NCBI GenBank assembly: GCA_947258905.1
Contig: CAMYKF010000543.1
Location: 1 to 11,744, forward strand
Direction: 5' to 3'
DNA from: an uncultured Pirellulaceae bacterium
GTDB lineage: Bacteria; Planctomycetota; Planctomycetia; Pirellulales; Pirellulaceae
DNA: 11,744 nt
Translations under genes and position numbers: made by a program
In this document: piece after piece, positions 1-7,008 of the stretch
How positions within the stretch are numbered: position 1 is the stretch's first letter
Layout: each line of letters begins with the position of its first letter
Notes under the pieces: model-generated
Databases searched by the model: none
The model's input: the letters and a program-made list of their open reading frames with translations, nothing else
What the model was told of the DNA's origin: nothing

Positions 1-193
1 ACCGGATACGGCACGGTTGCTGGTGATCGTGGAGAGCGATTTACCGCTCGAGTCATGTCAACCAGCCGAAATGATGGCGTTGCTCAATTCGCAAACCGGG
101 CGTCTGCGCACTGAAATCGCCCGGTCGATCAATCGCAAGAAGACACCGCAATTGATGTTTCAACTGGCTCTGACATCCGCCGGCGACGAATGA
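1..193 (+). CDS. rbfA: Ribosome-binding factor A, C-terminal end (5' part outside window)
   Basis: The frame is open from base 2 to the TGA at 191-193 and encodes the last 63 residues of a protein. It has a beta-strand-like stretch (ARLLVIVESDLP), then a helix with the pattern GRLRTEIARSINRKKTPQLMF. This matches the end of RbfA, where a helix (xxLRxxLxxxLxLR) leads into a PeLxF strand of the KH-like fold. RbfA binds the 30S subunit and helps mature the 5' end of 16S rRNA; it is commonly encoded after infB. The protein stops soon after the last strand, as is usual. The assignment rests on the C-terminal pattern only, because the KH core lies upstream of the window. Confidence 0.72.
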   Translation, partial: PDTARLLVIVESDLPLESCQPAEMMALLNSQTGRLRTEIARSINRKKTPQLMFQLALTSAGDE

Positions 194-218
194 CTGGCCA
201 GCGGGTCGCGATTACAAT
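190..218 (+). promoter_or_regulatory. Possible sigma-70 promoter for the metalloprotease gene
   Basis: ATGACT (190-195, 4 of 6 against TTGACA) and TACAAT (213-218, 5 of 6 against TATAAT) are separated by 17 bp. The pair overlaps the rbfA stop codon and would start transcription about 30 bp upstream of the metalloprotease ATG. It would allow expression apart from the rbfA operon. This is a sequence match only. Confidence 0.38.
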
Positions 219-257
219 GGGTGCCTGACAAGAACCTGGACCCCATTGGAAATACAG

Positions 258-2798
258 ATGACCGTTTCGCGAGCGTTGTTTCTGGTGTACGGATGGCTGG
301 CGTTTTGCGGCTTGCTGGCCGTCACCGCGTTGGCTCAAGACGAGCAGGCGAATTCTGTTGACGTGCCCCACAGCGAGCCGCTGCCCACGATCGAGACGCT
401 GGCGGCGGACTGGCAACTGAAAGATGGTTTTCAGCCCTGGTACTGGGACGAGTCGGGCGGCAAGGTCTGGCTGCGCGTCAGTGAGTGGGATCGCGAATTT
501 ATCTTTGCCTGGGGCCTGTCGACCGGACTGGGTTCCAATCCGGTGGGCCTGGACCGGGGTCAGCTGGGCGACCAGTTCGTGTGTCGTTTTCGACGTGTCG
601 GCAGAAAGATCTTCCTGGTCGCACGCAATCTTGACTATCGCGCTCTCAGCGAAAACCCCGTCGAGCGGAGGGCCGTGCGCGAGTCCTTCGCCGAGTCCAT
701 TCTGTGGGGAGGCGAGGCGGCTGCCGAGACGAATCGCAGTGTGCTGGTCGATGTGACCGGATTGCTAACCAGTGATTTGCACGGTGTAACCCGGAAACTC
801 AAGGCGGCCGAGCAAGGCGAATTTGCTCTCGACGAATCTCGCTGTGGAGTTTTCCTGGACCGCTGCAAGGCCTTCCCGCAGAACACAGAACTTGAAGCCA
901 CATTGACGTTTACCGGCTCGGAAGCCGGTTCGCTGGTTCAGCAGGTCACTCCCTCGCCCCATAACATCACGTTGCGTCAGCACGTTTCCTTTGTGCAACT
1001 GCCCGATGCAGGCTACCTGCCACGTGTGCACCATCCGCGTTGTGCCTCGATGTTCATCAGCTTCTCGGATTACGCCGCACCGATCGACGAGCCCTTGCAA
1101 AAACGCTGGATACTGCGGCATCGGTTGCAAAAACAGAACCCGTCAGCGGCAACGTCACCGCCTGTCGAACCGATTGTGTATTACGTTGATCCCGGGGCAC
1201 CCGAGTTGATCCGCGACGCGCTGATCGAGGGAGCCAGCTGGTGGAACGAGGCGTTTGAGGCTGCCGGTTACGAAAACGCCTTTCAAGTCGAACTTTTGCC
1301 GGCCGATGCCGATCCCATGGACGTCCGATACAACGTGATCCAGTGGGTGCATCGCTCGACACGCGGCTGGTCCTACGGCGGTTCGGTGATCGATCCGCGT
1401 ACCGGAGAGATTATCAAGGGCCATGTCACGCTGGGTTCACTACGTGTGCGTCAGGACCGTTTGATCTTCGACGCGATGCCACAAGTTGCCATGAACGAAG
1501 CCGGCTGTGGTCTGATCGGCATCACCGAAGACACCACCCTCGCCGGTCTTGATGAACGGATTGACCCGGTCGAGGTGGCCTTGGCCCGCATTCGCCAGCT
1601 GTCGGCGCACGAAGTCGGCCACACACTGGGCTTTGTCCATAACTTTGCCGCCAGTACCTGGGGCGATCGGGCTTCGGTCATGGACTACCCTGCCCCGCGC
1701 ATCACGATTCGTCACGATGGCACGCTGGATTTGTCGGATGCATACGGCACCGGCATCGGCACGTGGGACAAGTGGTCGGTGGAATACGCCTATCGCGAAT
1801 TTCCAACAGTCACTGACGAAGCACAACCGTTGCAGGCACTGGTCCAACAGGCCATCGAACGCGGTATGACCTTTGTTTCTGATGCAGCGGCCCGGCCAGC
1901 CAGTGCCGGTCACCCTGCCGGTCACTTGTGGGATAACGGCAGCGATCCCGTTGAGCAGCTGCGGCATGTGATGAGAGTTCGACGCGCGGCTCTCGATCAA
2001 CTGGGCCCCGGCGATCTGCGCCCTGAGGAACCGCTGGCCAATATGGAGCAATTGCTGGTGCCCGTGTATTTGCATCACCGGTTTCAGGTAGATGCGGCGG
2101 CCAAGTTGATTGGCGGCATTGAATTCTCGTATGCTACGGCAGGCAACCCGGTCAGCTTGCAGCCGGTGCCGGAAGCGAAACAGGTGGCCGCCCTGCAGGC
2201 GTTGCTGGAAACGCTCGATCCCGTAGAACTGTTGATATCGGACGAATTGTGGGCGTTGATGCCGCCCCGGCCGTTCTCCGATCATCGGGAGGCGGAGCGG
2301 TTTGCAGGAGTAACTTCGCCGGCGTTCGATCGGGAAACGGCCGCCCGCGTGGCCGCTGACATGACCATCGGAAATCTGTTGCAACCGCAACGAGTATCAC
2401 GCCTGGGAATGTTGCAGCGTGGCAACTCGCAGTCCTTTGGACCGCAAGCGTTGTTGATTTCCCTGATCGATTTCGCGTGGCGACCAGTGGGTCAGGGTTC
2501 GCCCCGCGCAGATGTGGCGAGGATTGTCCGGCAGAGTCTGACCGATCATTTACTGCAGCTGGCTGCCAGCGAATCCGCTTCCGACCATGCCAGAAGTGCC
2601 GCACTTTTCGGTGTCGAACGCGTCAAGCAAAGACTGACCGACGCGCAGCGCACGGCGGATGATCGTGATCAATGGTTCATCACGTCCATGCAGGATCAGA
2701 TCAGTCGCTTTGAAGCACGTCCCTGGCCGACCGCCGAACCGGTACCTCCGCCGCCTTCACCGCCCGGCAGTCCCATTGGCAGTGAAAACAACAAGTAA
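258..2798 (+). CDS. Secreted zinc-dependent metalloprotease (DUF5117/DUF4953 type)
   Basis: This 846-residue protein starts with a signal peptide (residues 1-26, hydrophobic core FLVYGWLAFCGLLAV, likely cut after ALA). It is therefore exported to the periplasm or cell surface. Residues about 35-290 fit the beta-rich N-terminal DUF5118/DUF5117 region of this family. The catalytic part holds HEVGHTLGFVH, with zinc ligands H451, H455 and H461 and catalytic E452. A metzincin-like Met-turn, SVMDYP (M475), follows 14 residues after the last ligand. The end is a proline-rich tail (PVPPPPSPPGSP). A TTG at 246 would add four residues, but the ATG at 258 gives a cleaner signal peptide. Homologues of 800-900 residues are common in Planctomycetes and Bacteroidetes, and their substrates are mostly unknown. 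The family call is firm; the substrate and exact domain limits are not. Confidence 0.9.
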   Translation: MTVSRALFLVYGWLAFCGLLAVTALAQDEQANSVDVPHSEPLPTIETLAADWQLKDGFQPWYWDESGGKVWLRVSEWDREFIFAWGLSTGLGSNPVGLDRGQLGDQFVCRFRRVGRKIFLVARNLDYRALSENPVERRAVRESFAESILWGGEAAAETNRSVLVDVTGLLTSDLHGVTRKLKAAEQGEFALDESRCGVFLDRCKAFPQNTELEATLTFTGSEAGSLVQQVTPSPHNITLRQHVSFVQLPDAGYLPRVHHPRCASMFISFSDYAAPIDEPLQKRWILRHRLQKQNPSAATSPPVEPIVYYVDPGAPELIRDALIEGASWWNEAFEAAGYENAFQVELLPADADPMDVRYNVIQWVHRSTRGWSYGGSVIDPRTGEIIKGHVTLGSLRVRQDRLIFDAMPQVAMNEAGCGLIGITEDTTLAGLDERIDPVEVALARIRQLSAHEVGHTLGFVHNFAASTWGDRASVMDYPAPRITIRHDGTLDLSDAYGTGIGTWDKWSVEYAYREFPTVTDEAQPLQALVQQAIERGMTFVSDAAARPASAGHPAGHLWDNGSDPVEQLRHVMRVRRAALDQLGPGDLRPEEPLANMEQLLVPVYLHHRFQVDAAAKLIGGIEFSYATAGNPVSLQPVPEAKQVAALQALLETLDPVELLISDELWALMPPRPFSDHREAERFAGVTSPAFDRETAARVAADMTIGNLLQPQRVSRLGMLQRGNSQSFGPQALLISLIDFAWRPVGQGSPRADVARIVRQSLTDHLLQLAASESASDHARSAALFGVERVKQRLTDAQRTADDRDQWFITSMQDQISRFEARPWPTAEPVPPPPSPPGSPIGSENNK

Positions 2799-2943
2799 CA
2801 CGGCGACGACTGGTCAAATGGTGGTGCTCCCCGCTCCATTGGCGTTAGGTCCACATCGTTGATTGCCATGGGAGCAGGCAAGCGGACAAGGATTCTCCAC
2901 ATAACACGCGATCGGATGAAATTTGCAGAATTCACCGGCCTGC
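2799..2943. other. Intergenic stretch between convergent genes, no gene seen
   Basis: This lies between the metalloprotease stop and the palindromic element. It holds a weak inverted repeat (GCTCCATTGGC near 2834-2844 against GCCATGGGAGC near 2865-2875, 9 of 11 paired) with no T-run. It could be a poor terminator for the metalloprotease. I see no coding or RNA gene here. Confidence 0.4.
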
Positions 2944-3012
2944 GTAGTGGACGAAGCTACGAGTCCTGGTTTGCACGGTAAACGGGGAAGGACTCGTGAC
3001 CTCGTCCACTAC
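2944..3012. repeat. REP/MITE-like imperfect palindrome
   Basis: The left arm (2944-2967) begins GTAGTGGACGA and ends ACGAGTCCT. The right arm (2989-3012) is its reverse complement at 21 of 24 positions, with the three mismatches grouped in the middle. The 21-nt centre contains a further short pairing, GTTT/AAAC (GTTTGCACGGTAAAC). On either strand this would fold into a long hairpin between two convergent genes, so it may also stop transcription from both sides. Size and position fit a REP-type or small non-autonomous mobile element. No second copy exists in this window, so repeat status in the genome is inferred. I have an unverified memory of similar sequences in planctomycete genomes. Confidence 0.7.
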
Positions 3013-3042
3013 CAAATCACCAGACTGGGTTTTGAATGCGCT

Positions 3043-4353
3043 CTAGATGAACTGGTTCACGAGGTTTTCAAACAGTTCCTGTCGCCCGCTGGTATTGGGT
3101 GACGCATCGCCCTGCGAAAGCATCAGCGATTCCAGCGAGGCGAAATCGTGCTTGCCGTTTTCGATGTCGCTGCCCAGCCCCGACGACCAGCTGGCATATC
3201 GCTCGTCGAGCATTTGTTGCAATCGGCCATCAGCACGCATGGCCGCCGCAATTTTCAGGCCGCGGGCAAACGTATCCATGCCGCCGATATGTGCGTGAAA
3301 CAAGTCGACTGGATCGATACTCTCGCGCCGCACCTTGGCGTCAAAATTCACGCCGCCCGAACCCAAACCGCCATGCTTTATCAGTACCAGCATGATCCGC
3401 GTCGTTTGATAAATGTCCGTGGGGAACTGGTCGGTGTCCCAACCCAGCAGCAAATCGCCCCGGTTGGCATCGATGGACCCGAGCATGCCCTGAAGCGCCG
3501 CGTATTCCAGTTCGTGCATCATGGTGTGGCCGGCCAGTGTGGCATGGTTGGTTTCCAGGTTCAGTTTGAAGTGATCCGTCAGATCGTAGGCGCGCAGGAA
3601 ATTGATGCAGGCCGCGGCGTCGCTGTCGTACTGGTGCTTGGTTGGCTCCTTGGGCTTGGGCTCGATCAGAAACTGCCCTGTGAATCCAATTTGCTTCGCG
3701 TAATCGACGGCCATGTGGAAGAAGCGGCCGAGGTTGTCCAGTTCGCGTTTGAGGTCCGTATTCCACAGATTCTGGTAGCCTTCGCGGCCACCCCAGAACA
3801 CGTAGTTCTCACCGCCCAGCCGCTGGGTCACTTCCAGACACTTCTTGACCTGGGCGGCTGCACAGGCAAAGGCATCGGCATTGCAACTGGTGGCCGCACC
3901 GTGCATGTACCGCGGGTGGCTAAACAGGTTGGCGGTGCCCCACAGCAACCGGATGCCCGTGCGCAGCATTTCCCTTTCGACAACATCGGCAACGACGTCC
4001 AGATTTTTTTGTGTTGCGGCCAGCGAATCGCCTTCAGGCGCGATATCCACATCGTGAAATGCAAAATACGGCGATCCCAGTTTCTCCATGAACTCAAAAG
4101 CCGCCTCGACGCGGCGACAGGCATTGTCGACCGAACTGGAACCATCATCCCATGGTCGCAGCAGCGTCGGTGCTCCAAACGGATCAGCACCGGTGCCGCG
4201 GAAGGTGTGCCAGTAAACGACACTGAAGCGGAAATGATCCCGCATCGATTTGCCTTCCACCACTTCCTCGGCATTGTAATGATGAAAGGCCAGCGGGTTG
4301 CCGGACTGGGGACCTTCAAAAGGGATTGAGTCGACGTCGGGAAAGTGTGTCAT
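3043..4353 (-). CDS. xylA: Xylose isomerase
   Basis: XylA interconverts D-xylose and D-xylulose (and D-glucose and D-fructose) in the cytoplasm using two divalent metal ions. The 436-residue product has all the expected residues: H100 and D103 in FHDVD; metal ligands E231, K233, E267, H270, D295, D306, D308 and D338, in the motifs IEPKPKEP, LETNHA, IDAN, GWDTD and NFD. Each is one position before its E. coli XylA counterpart, which supports the ATG at 4353. An ATG at 4395 would add 14 residues that do not resemble the family. Length and motifs place it in the longer (class II) group. No xylulokinase (xylB) or xylose transporter is adjacent, so its role in xylose use depends on genes elsewhere. 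A short-chain dehydrogenase lies 146 bp upstream on the same strand. Confidence 0.96.
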   Translation of the reverse strand: MTHFPDVDSIPFEGPQSGNPLAFHHYNAEEVVEGKSMRDHFRFSVVYWHTFRGTGADPFGAPTLLRPWDDGSSSVDNACRRVEAAFEFMEKLGSPYFAFHDVDIAPEGDSLAATQKNLDVVADVVEREMLRTGIRLLWGTANLFSHPRYMHGAATSCNADAFACAAAQVKKCLEVTQRLGGENYVFWGGREGYQNLWNTDLKRELDNLGRFFHMAVDYAKQIGFTGQFLIEPKPKEPTKHQYDSDAAACINFLRAYDLTDHFKLNLETNHATLAGHTMMHELEYAALQGMLGSIDANRGDLLLGWDTDQFPTDIYQTTRIMLVLIKHGGLGSGGVNFDAKVRRESIDPVDLFHAHIGGMDTFARGLKIAAAMRADGRLQQMLDERYASWSSGLGSDIENGKHDFASLESLMLSQGDASPNTSGRQELFENLVNQFI

Positions 4354-4437
4354 GGTTTGGCCAACAACTCTTGCGGGGGTGTGTTCACAATTCATTGTTT
4401 ACAATTTCTGTCCCTCAATTCGACCATGAAATCGTGA

Positions 4438-4465
4438 ATCATGAATGGTAAACAGTTAATGTTAA
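4438..4465 (-). promoter_or_regulatory. Possible xylA promoter
   Basis: Read on the minus strand, TTAACA (4465-4460, 5 of 6 against TTGACA) and CATGAT (4443-4438, 4 of 6 against TATAAT) are 16 bp apart. Transcription would start near 4431 and leave a leader of about 78 nt before xylA. One half of an inverted repeat, GTAAACA at 4448-4454, lies in the spacer; its partner TGTTTAC is at 4396-4402, in the leader. That arrangement would suit a repressor or looping site but is unproven. Confidence 0.3.
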
Positions 4466-4499
4466 AGCTGCAGAATGGCGGGTGAACAATGCGCGACGC

Positions 4500-5297
4500 C
4501 TATTTTGTCATCTTGCGGCGGATAATCCAGTCACCAAGTTTGGGCGACATCGACAGGGCCACGTATCCAAAACGCAGCCGCCACGGCATCCATTCCAGTT
4601 TTCGTTTTTCGCAGCCACGCACGATCTTGTCCGCCACAAAAGCCGGTTCGAGGCCACGGACCCGGGCGCCGGCGGCCGGCTTGCGGGCCGATTCCGGCAG
4701 TTCGGCCGCCTGGTCGTTGTAGCGCTCACCGGCGTCCTTCCGTTTCAGCGGCCCCGGACAGACCAGCATGTAGTGCACATTGGCCGGGCCTTCCAGTCGC
4801 AAGTGGTGCGTGTAGGCCGCCAGGGCAAACTTGCTCGTTGTGTACGGCGCCAAAAACGGCCACGCGGTCTTCGAGGACAATGAGCCGATATTGACGACAT
4901 GACCCGACGTTTTGGTGAGCGCTTCCAGCGCAGAATTCGTGCAATGCACCGCCGACAGAAAGTTGACTTCCATGTACTGGCGATAATCGTCGGGAGTGGC
5001 CTGTGACAATTCGATCCGCACCGACTTGCCCACATTGTTGACCAGCACATCCAGTCGTCCGGTTTGCTCAATCACCTGAGCGACGGATTGTCTGGCCTCG
5101 TTTTCAACCGAGACATCGGCCCGGACCGTCAGCGTATGTGCATGACCCAGCTTGCTGGCAGCCTTTTGCAATCGGCTCTCATTACGCGCAATCAGGGCCA
5201 CGGTGGCGCCGAGATCGGCGAAAGCCTGGCCGATGGCCAGACCCAGCCCCGCCGAGCCGCCTGTGACAGCAACCACCTTGTTTGCCCATCGACTCAT
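4500..5297 (-). CDS. Short-chain dehydrogenase/reductase (SDR)
   Basis: This 265-residue cytoplasmic oxidoreductase has the classical SDR Rossmann fold. It shows the nucleotide-binding motif TGGSAGLG (residues 12-19), the NNVG motif (87-90), N112, S139 and the catalytic Y152-xxx-K156. R38 after the second strand (ALIARNE) suggests a preference for NADP(H), which is an inference. Residues 225-265 form a basic, Trp-containing C-terminal extension (WMPWRLRFGYVALSMSP) that may touch membranes, as in DHRS-like SDRs. The frame is open upstream to 5516, but the ATG at 5297 puts the first beta-strand at the usual place (MSRWANKVVAVTGG). It could share a transcript with xylA downstream, though a possible promoter lies between them. 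The substrate cannot be told from sequence. Confidence 0.88.
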   Translation of the reverse strand: MSRWANKVVAVTGGSAGLGLAIGQAFADLGATVALIARNESRLQKAASKLGHAHTLTVRADVSVENEARQSVAQVIEQTGRLDVLVNNVGKSVRIELSQATPDDYRQYMEVNFLSAVHCTNSALEALTKTSGHVVNIGSLSSKTAWPFLAPYTTSKFALAAYTHHLRLEGPANVHYMLVCPGPLKRKDAGERYNDQAAELPESARKPAAGARVRGLEPAFVADKIVRGCEKRKLEWMPWRLRFGYVALSMSPKLGDWIIRRKMTK

Positions 5298-5325
5298 GAT
5301 ACTTCTGGAAGACTGACAGCATGCA

Positions 5326-5339
5326 AGGTGCCAGCACCT
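5326..5339. promoter_or_regulatory. 14-bp dyad between divergent SDR and lipoprotein genes
   Basis: AGGTGC and GCACCT flank a 2-bp centre, giving near-perfect two-fold symmetry. It lies 29-42 bp upstream of the SDR start and about 125 bp upstream of the lipoprotein start. Position and symmetry fit an operator for a dimeric regulator. I could not pick convincing -35/-10 boxes for either gene in this 167-bp gap. Confidence 0.3.
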
Positions 5340-5464
5340 GTGAAGGTCGGGATTCTGACTAAAGTTTTCCGACTGGATTGACGATCGCGATTGTATCAGA
5401 AGGGGGGCGAGGGAAAACCTGTGCGCCGGGAGGCGGGCCAGGATCAAAAACAAGGGAGCCTGCC

Positions 5465-5950
5465 ATGAATTCACTAATACAAAACAGCTGGTGGTCTTTG
5501 TGTAATGCCTGTGCATTGGCTGCAGTGATGGGCGTGATCATGTTGTCCGGTTGTGCGACAACACCTGCCGGTGCCACGGCCAAGCCGGACATGCCACCTG
5601 CCGCTGAGGGGCCGGGATACAAAGTCATCTTTGCCAACCATATGGGCGGCAAGGCAAAAATCTATCACGGCCAGGTAACGCCGGGTGTGACGGTGCAGGA
5701 TGCTCTGGAAGCCTCCGGAGCCACGCGCAAATACAAGGGCATGCTGATCGATCTGGCCCGTCGCGTGCCGGACAAGAACCACGTGCTCAAGTTGCCTGTC
5801 AACTACGATCACGAAGTCAGCCATGTGATCGACGCCCAGAATTATGCCATTCACCCCGGCGACGAAATCCTCGTGCGACAGAACAATCCGGGGGCTATGG
5901 ACGCCATGTTCCGCAGTCTGAACAGCAGCGGGATGAACCAGCGCCGATAG
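5465..5950 (+). CDS. Small lipoprotein with a possible SLBB/beta-grasp-like domain
   Basis: This 161-residue protein has a type II signal peptide ending in the lipobox LSGC (C30), then a Pro/Ala linker (about 31-50). A compact domain follows (about 52-139). It contains VTPGVTVQDALEASGA near its start and NYAIHPGDEILVRQ near its end. That order, a PGxTvxdALxxAG helix and later an IxPGDxIxV strand, is what is seen in SLBB domains of polysaccharide-export lipoproteins. Here there is one such unit and no Poly_export domain. The start at 5465 is supported by GGGAG at 5454-5458, six bases upstream. It is transcribed divergently from the SDR and ends at a strong terminator. It is predicted to be anchored in the periplasm; function unknown. 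The lipoprotein call is firm and the fold is inferred. Confidence 0.78.
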   Translation: MNSLIQNSWWSLCNACALAAVMGVIMLSGCATTPAGATAKPDMPPAAEGPGYKVIFANHMGGKAKIYHGQVTPGVTVQDALEASGATRKYKGMLIDLARRVPDKNHVLKLPVNYDHEVSHVIDAQNYAIHPGDEILVRQNNPGAMDAMFRSLNSSGMNQRR

Positions 5951-5984
5951 CTCAAGTCGCTCAACGTCAATGGCAAGGCGATCA

Positions 5985-6016
5985 CCGCCGGCTGTATGTC
6001 AGCCGGCGGATTTTTT
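5985..6016 (+). terminator. Intrinsic terminator after the lipoprotein gene
   Basis: CCGCCGGCT (5985-5993) pairs perfectly with AGCCGGCGG (6001-6009) around a 7-nt loop, and six T's follow at 6011-6016. The 9-bp GC-rich stem plus T-run is a textbook rho-independent terminator. It ends only 14 bp before the nnrD start codon. Confidence 0.9.
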
Positions 6017-6030
6017 GTTAAAACCGGGGC

Positions 6031-7008
6031 ATGAATCCTCACCAGTTCCAGTATGTAGCGCGGCAGTTCCGCGCTGGCAAGATCAGCCTCAACGAATTCA
6101 CCAATCAGGTATTCGAGCAGGAGTCCGTTGCTCAAGCGGCACCTGGCGAACCGCTTCTTGCTGAAACCCTGCTGAACCAGCTGCGGCAGCGGCGTGTCGA
6201 TTCACACAAGGGCGATTATGGCCGAGTGCTAATCGTGGCCGGTTCGCGTGGCATGGCCGGCGCGGCGGCTCTGGCCGGGATGGCGGCACTGCGGTGCGGC
6301 GCGGGGCTGGTTACGGTGGCGACCGCCGATGCCTGCCAGCCGACGGTTGCCGGATTTCATCCTGCCGTGATGACCCTTGGCTTGCCATCGGACGCCGACG
6401 GCCGGATTGCCATCACGAGTTATCGCAAGCTTTGCAAGCACGTGCCGGCGCACGACTGTATTGCCATTGGTCCGGGATTGGGAGTCAGTCCCGCATTGCA
6501 GGAGTTACTGGCGGATATTGTGAACCAGGCGGTCGCGCCGCTGGTTGTCGATGCGGATGGACTTAACAATCTGGGCGGAGGATTCGACTCGAGTTCCAGG
6601 GGCCCCTGCCCCCGCGTCCTCACGCCCCATCCGGGCGAGCTGACCAGGCTGGTGCCGGGTACGGATTCCCATCGAGAACAACAGGAGAAGGCGGCCTCTC
6701 TGCTGGCTGCCAAGTCATCCTCGGTCGTCGTGCTCAAGGGCCATCGAACGTTGGTCACCGACGGCGAACAAGCGTTGCACAACGAAACCGGTAATCCCGG
6801 TATGGCGACAGCTGGCTGTGGCGATGTGCTGACCGGCATGATCGCAGCATTGATCGGACAAGGCCTTTCGACATGGGAAGCGGCCGTGTTAGGGTGTAAT
6901 TTGCACGGGTCCGCCGGCGACTCGGCTGCCAAAATCAAATCTCAGGTTGCCCTGGTCGCGACCGATATCATTGATGCCTTGCCTGCAGTGTTGACTAGAT
7001 CGGCATGA
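6031..7008 (+). CDS. nnrD: ADP-dependent NAD(P)H-hydrate dehydratase
   Basis: The enzyme dehydrates (S)-NADHX/NADPHX back to NADH/NADPH at the cost of ADP (or ATP), repairing damaged cofactor in the cytoplasm. The 325-residue product has the ribokinase-like fold of the YjeF C-terminal family: KGDYG (60-64), GPGLG (147-151), DADGLN (174-179), TPHPGE (198-203), KGHRT (236-240) and GNPGMATAGCGDVLTG (254-269), with catalytic D265. The last motif has AGCGD where GGTGD or GGSGD is more usual. It lacks the NnrE epimerase half. It instead has about 50 extra N-terminal residues, with RAGKISLNEFTNQVF predicted helical. An in-frame stop at 6019 and no other start codon nearby fix the ATG at 6031. No well-placed Shine-Dalgarno is present. 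Its stop overlaps mnmG by 4 bp. Confidence 0.92.
   Translation: MNPHQFQYVARQFRAGKISLNEFTNQVFEQESVAQAAPGEPLLAETLLNQLRQRRVDSHKGDYGRVLIVAGSRGMAGAAALAGMAALRCGAGLVTVATADACQPTVAGFHPAVMTLGLPSDADGRIAITSYRKLCKHVPAHDCIAIGPGLGVSPALQELLADIVNQAVAPLVVDADGLNNLGGGFDSSSRGPCPRVLTPHPGELTRLVPGTDSHREQQEKAASLLAAKSSSVVVLKGHRTLVTDGEQALHNETGNPGMATAGCGDVLTGMIAALIGQGLSTWEAAVLGCNLHGSAGDSAAKIKSQVALVATDIIDALPAVLTRSA

Noticed and set aside
246..257. TTG start four codons before the metalloprotease ATG
   Set aside because: It adds MEIQ before a well-formed signal peptide. The ATG at 258 is the simpler start, although the TTG cannot be fully excluded.
1440..2390. 316-codon open frame on the minus strand inside the metalloprotease gene
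   Set aside because: It overlaps the catalytic region of a real gene, is rich in Arg, Gln and His as shadow frames are, and shows no domain.
3148..4329. 393-codon open frame on the plus strand, antisense to xylA
   Set aside because: xylA is unmistakable with all catalytic residues. The antisense frame has no recognisable motif and arises from codon bias in a GC-rich gene.
4354..4395. Longer xylA start at 4395
   Set aside because: The 14 extra residues have no counterpart in the family, and the ATG at 4353 gives residue numbering within one of E. coli XylA.
5298..5516. N-terminal extension of the SDR to 5516
   Set aside because: The extra residues precede the Rossmann motif by far more than usual and run through the divergent intergenic gap and past the lipoprotein start.
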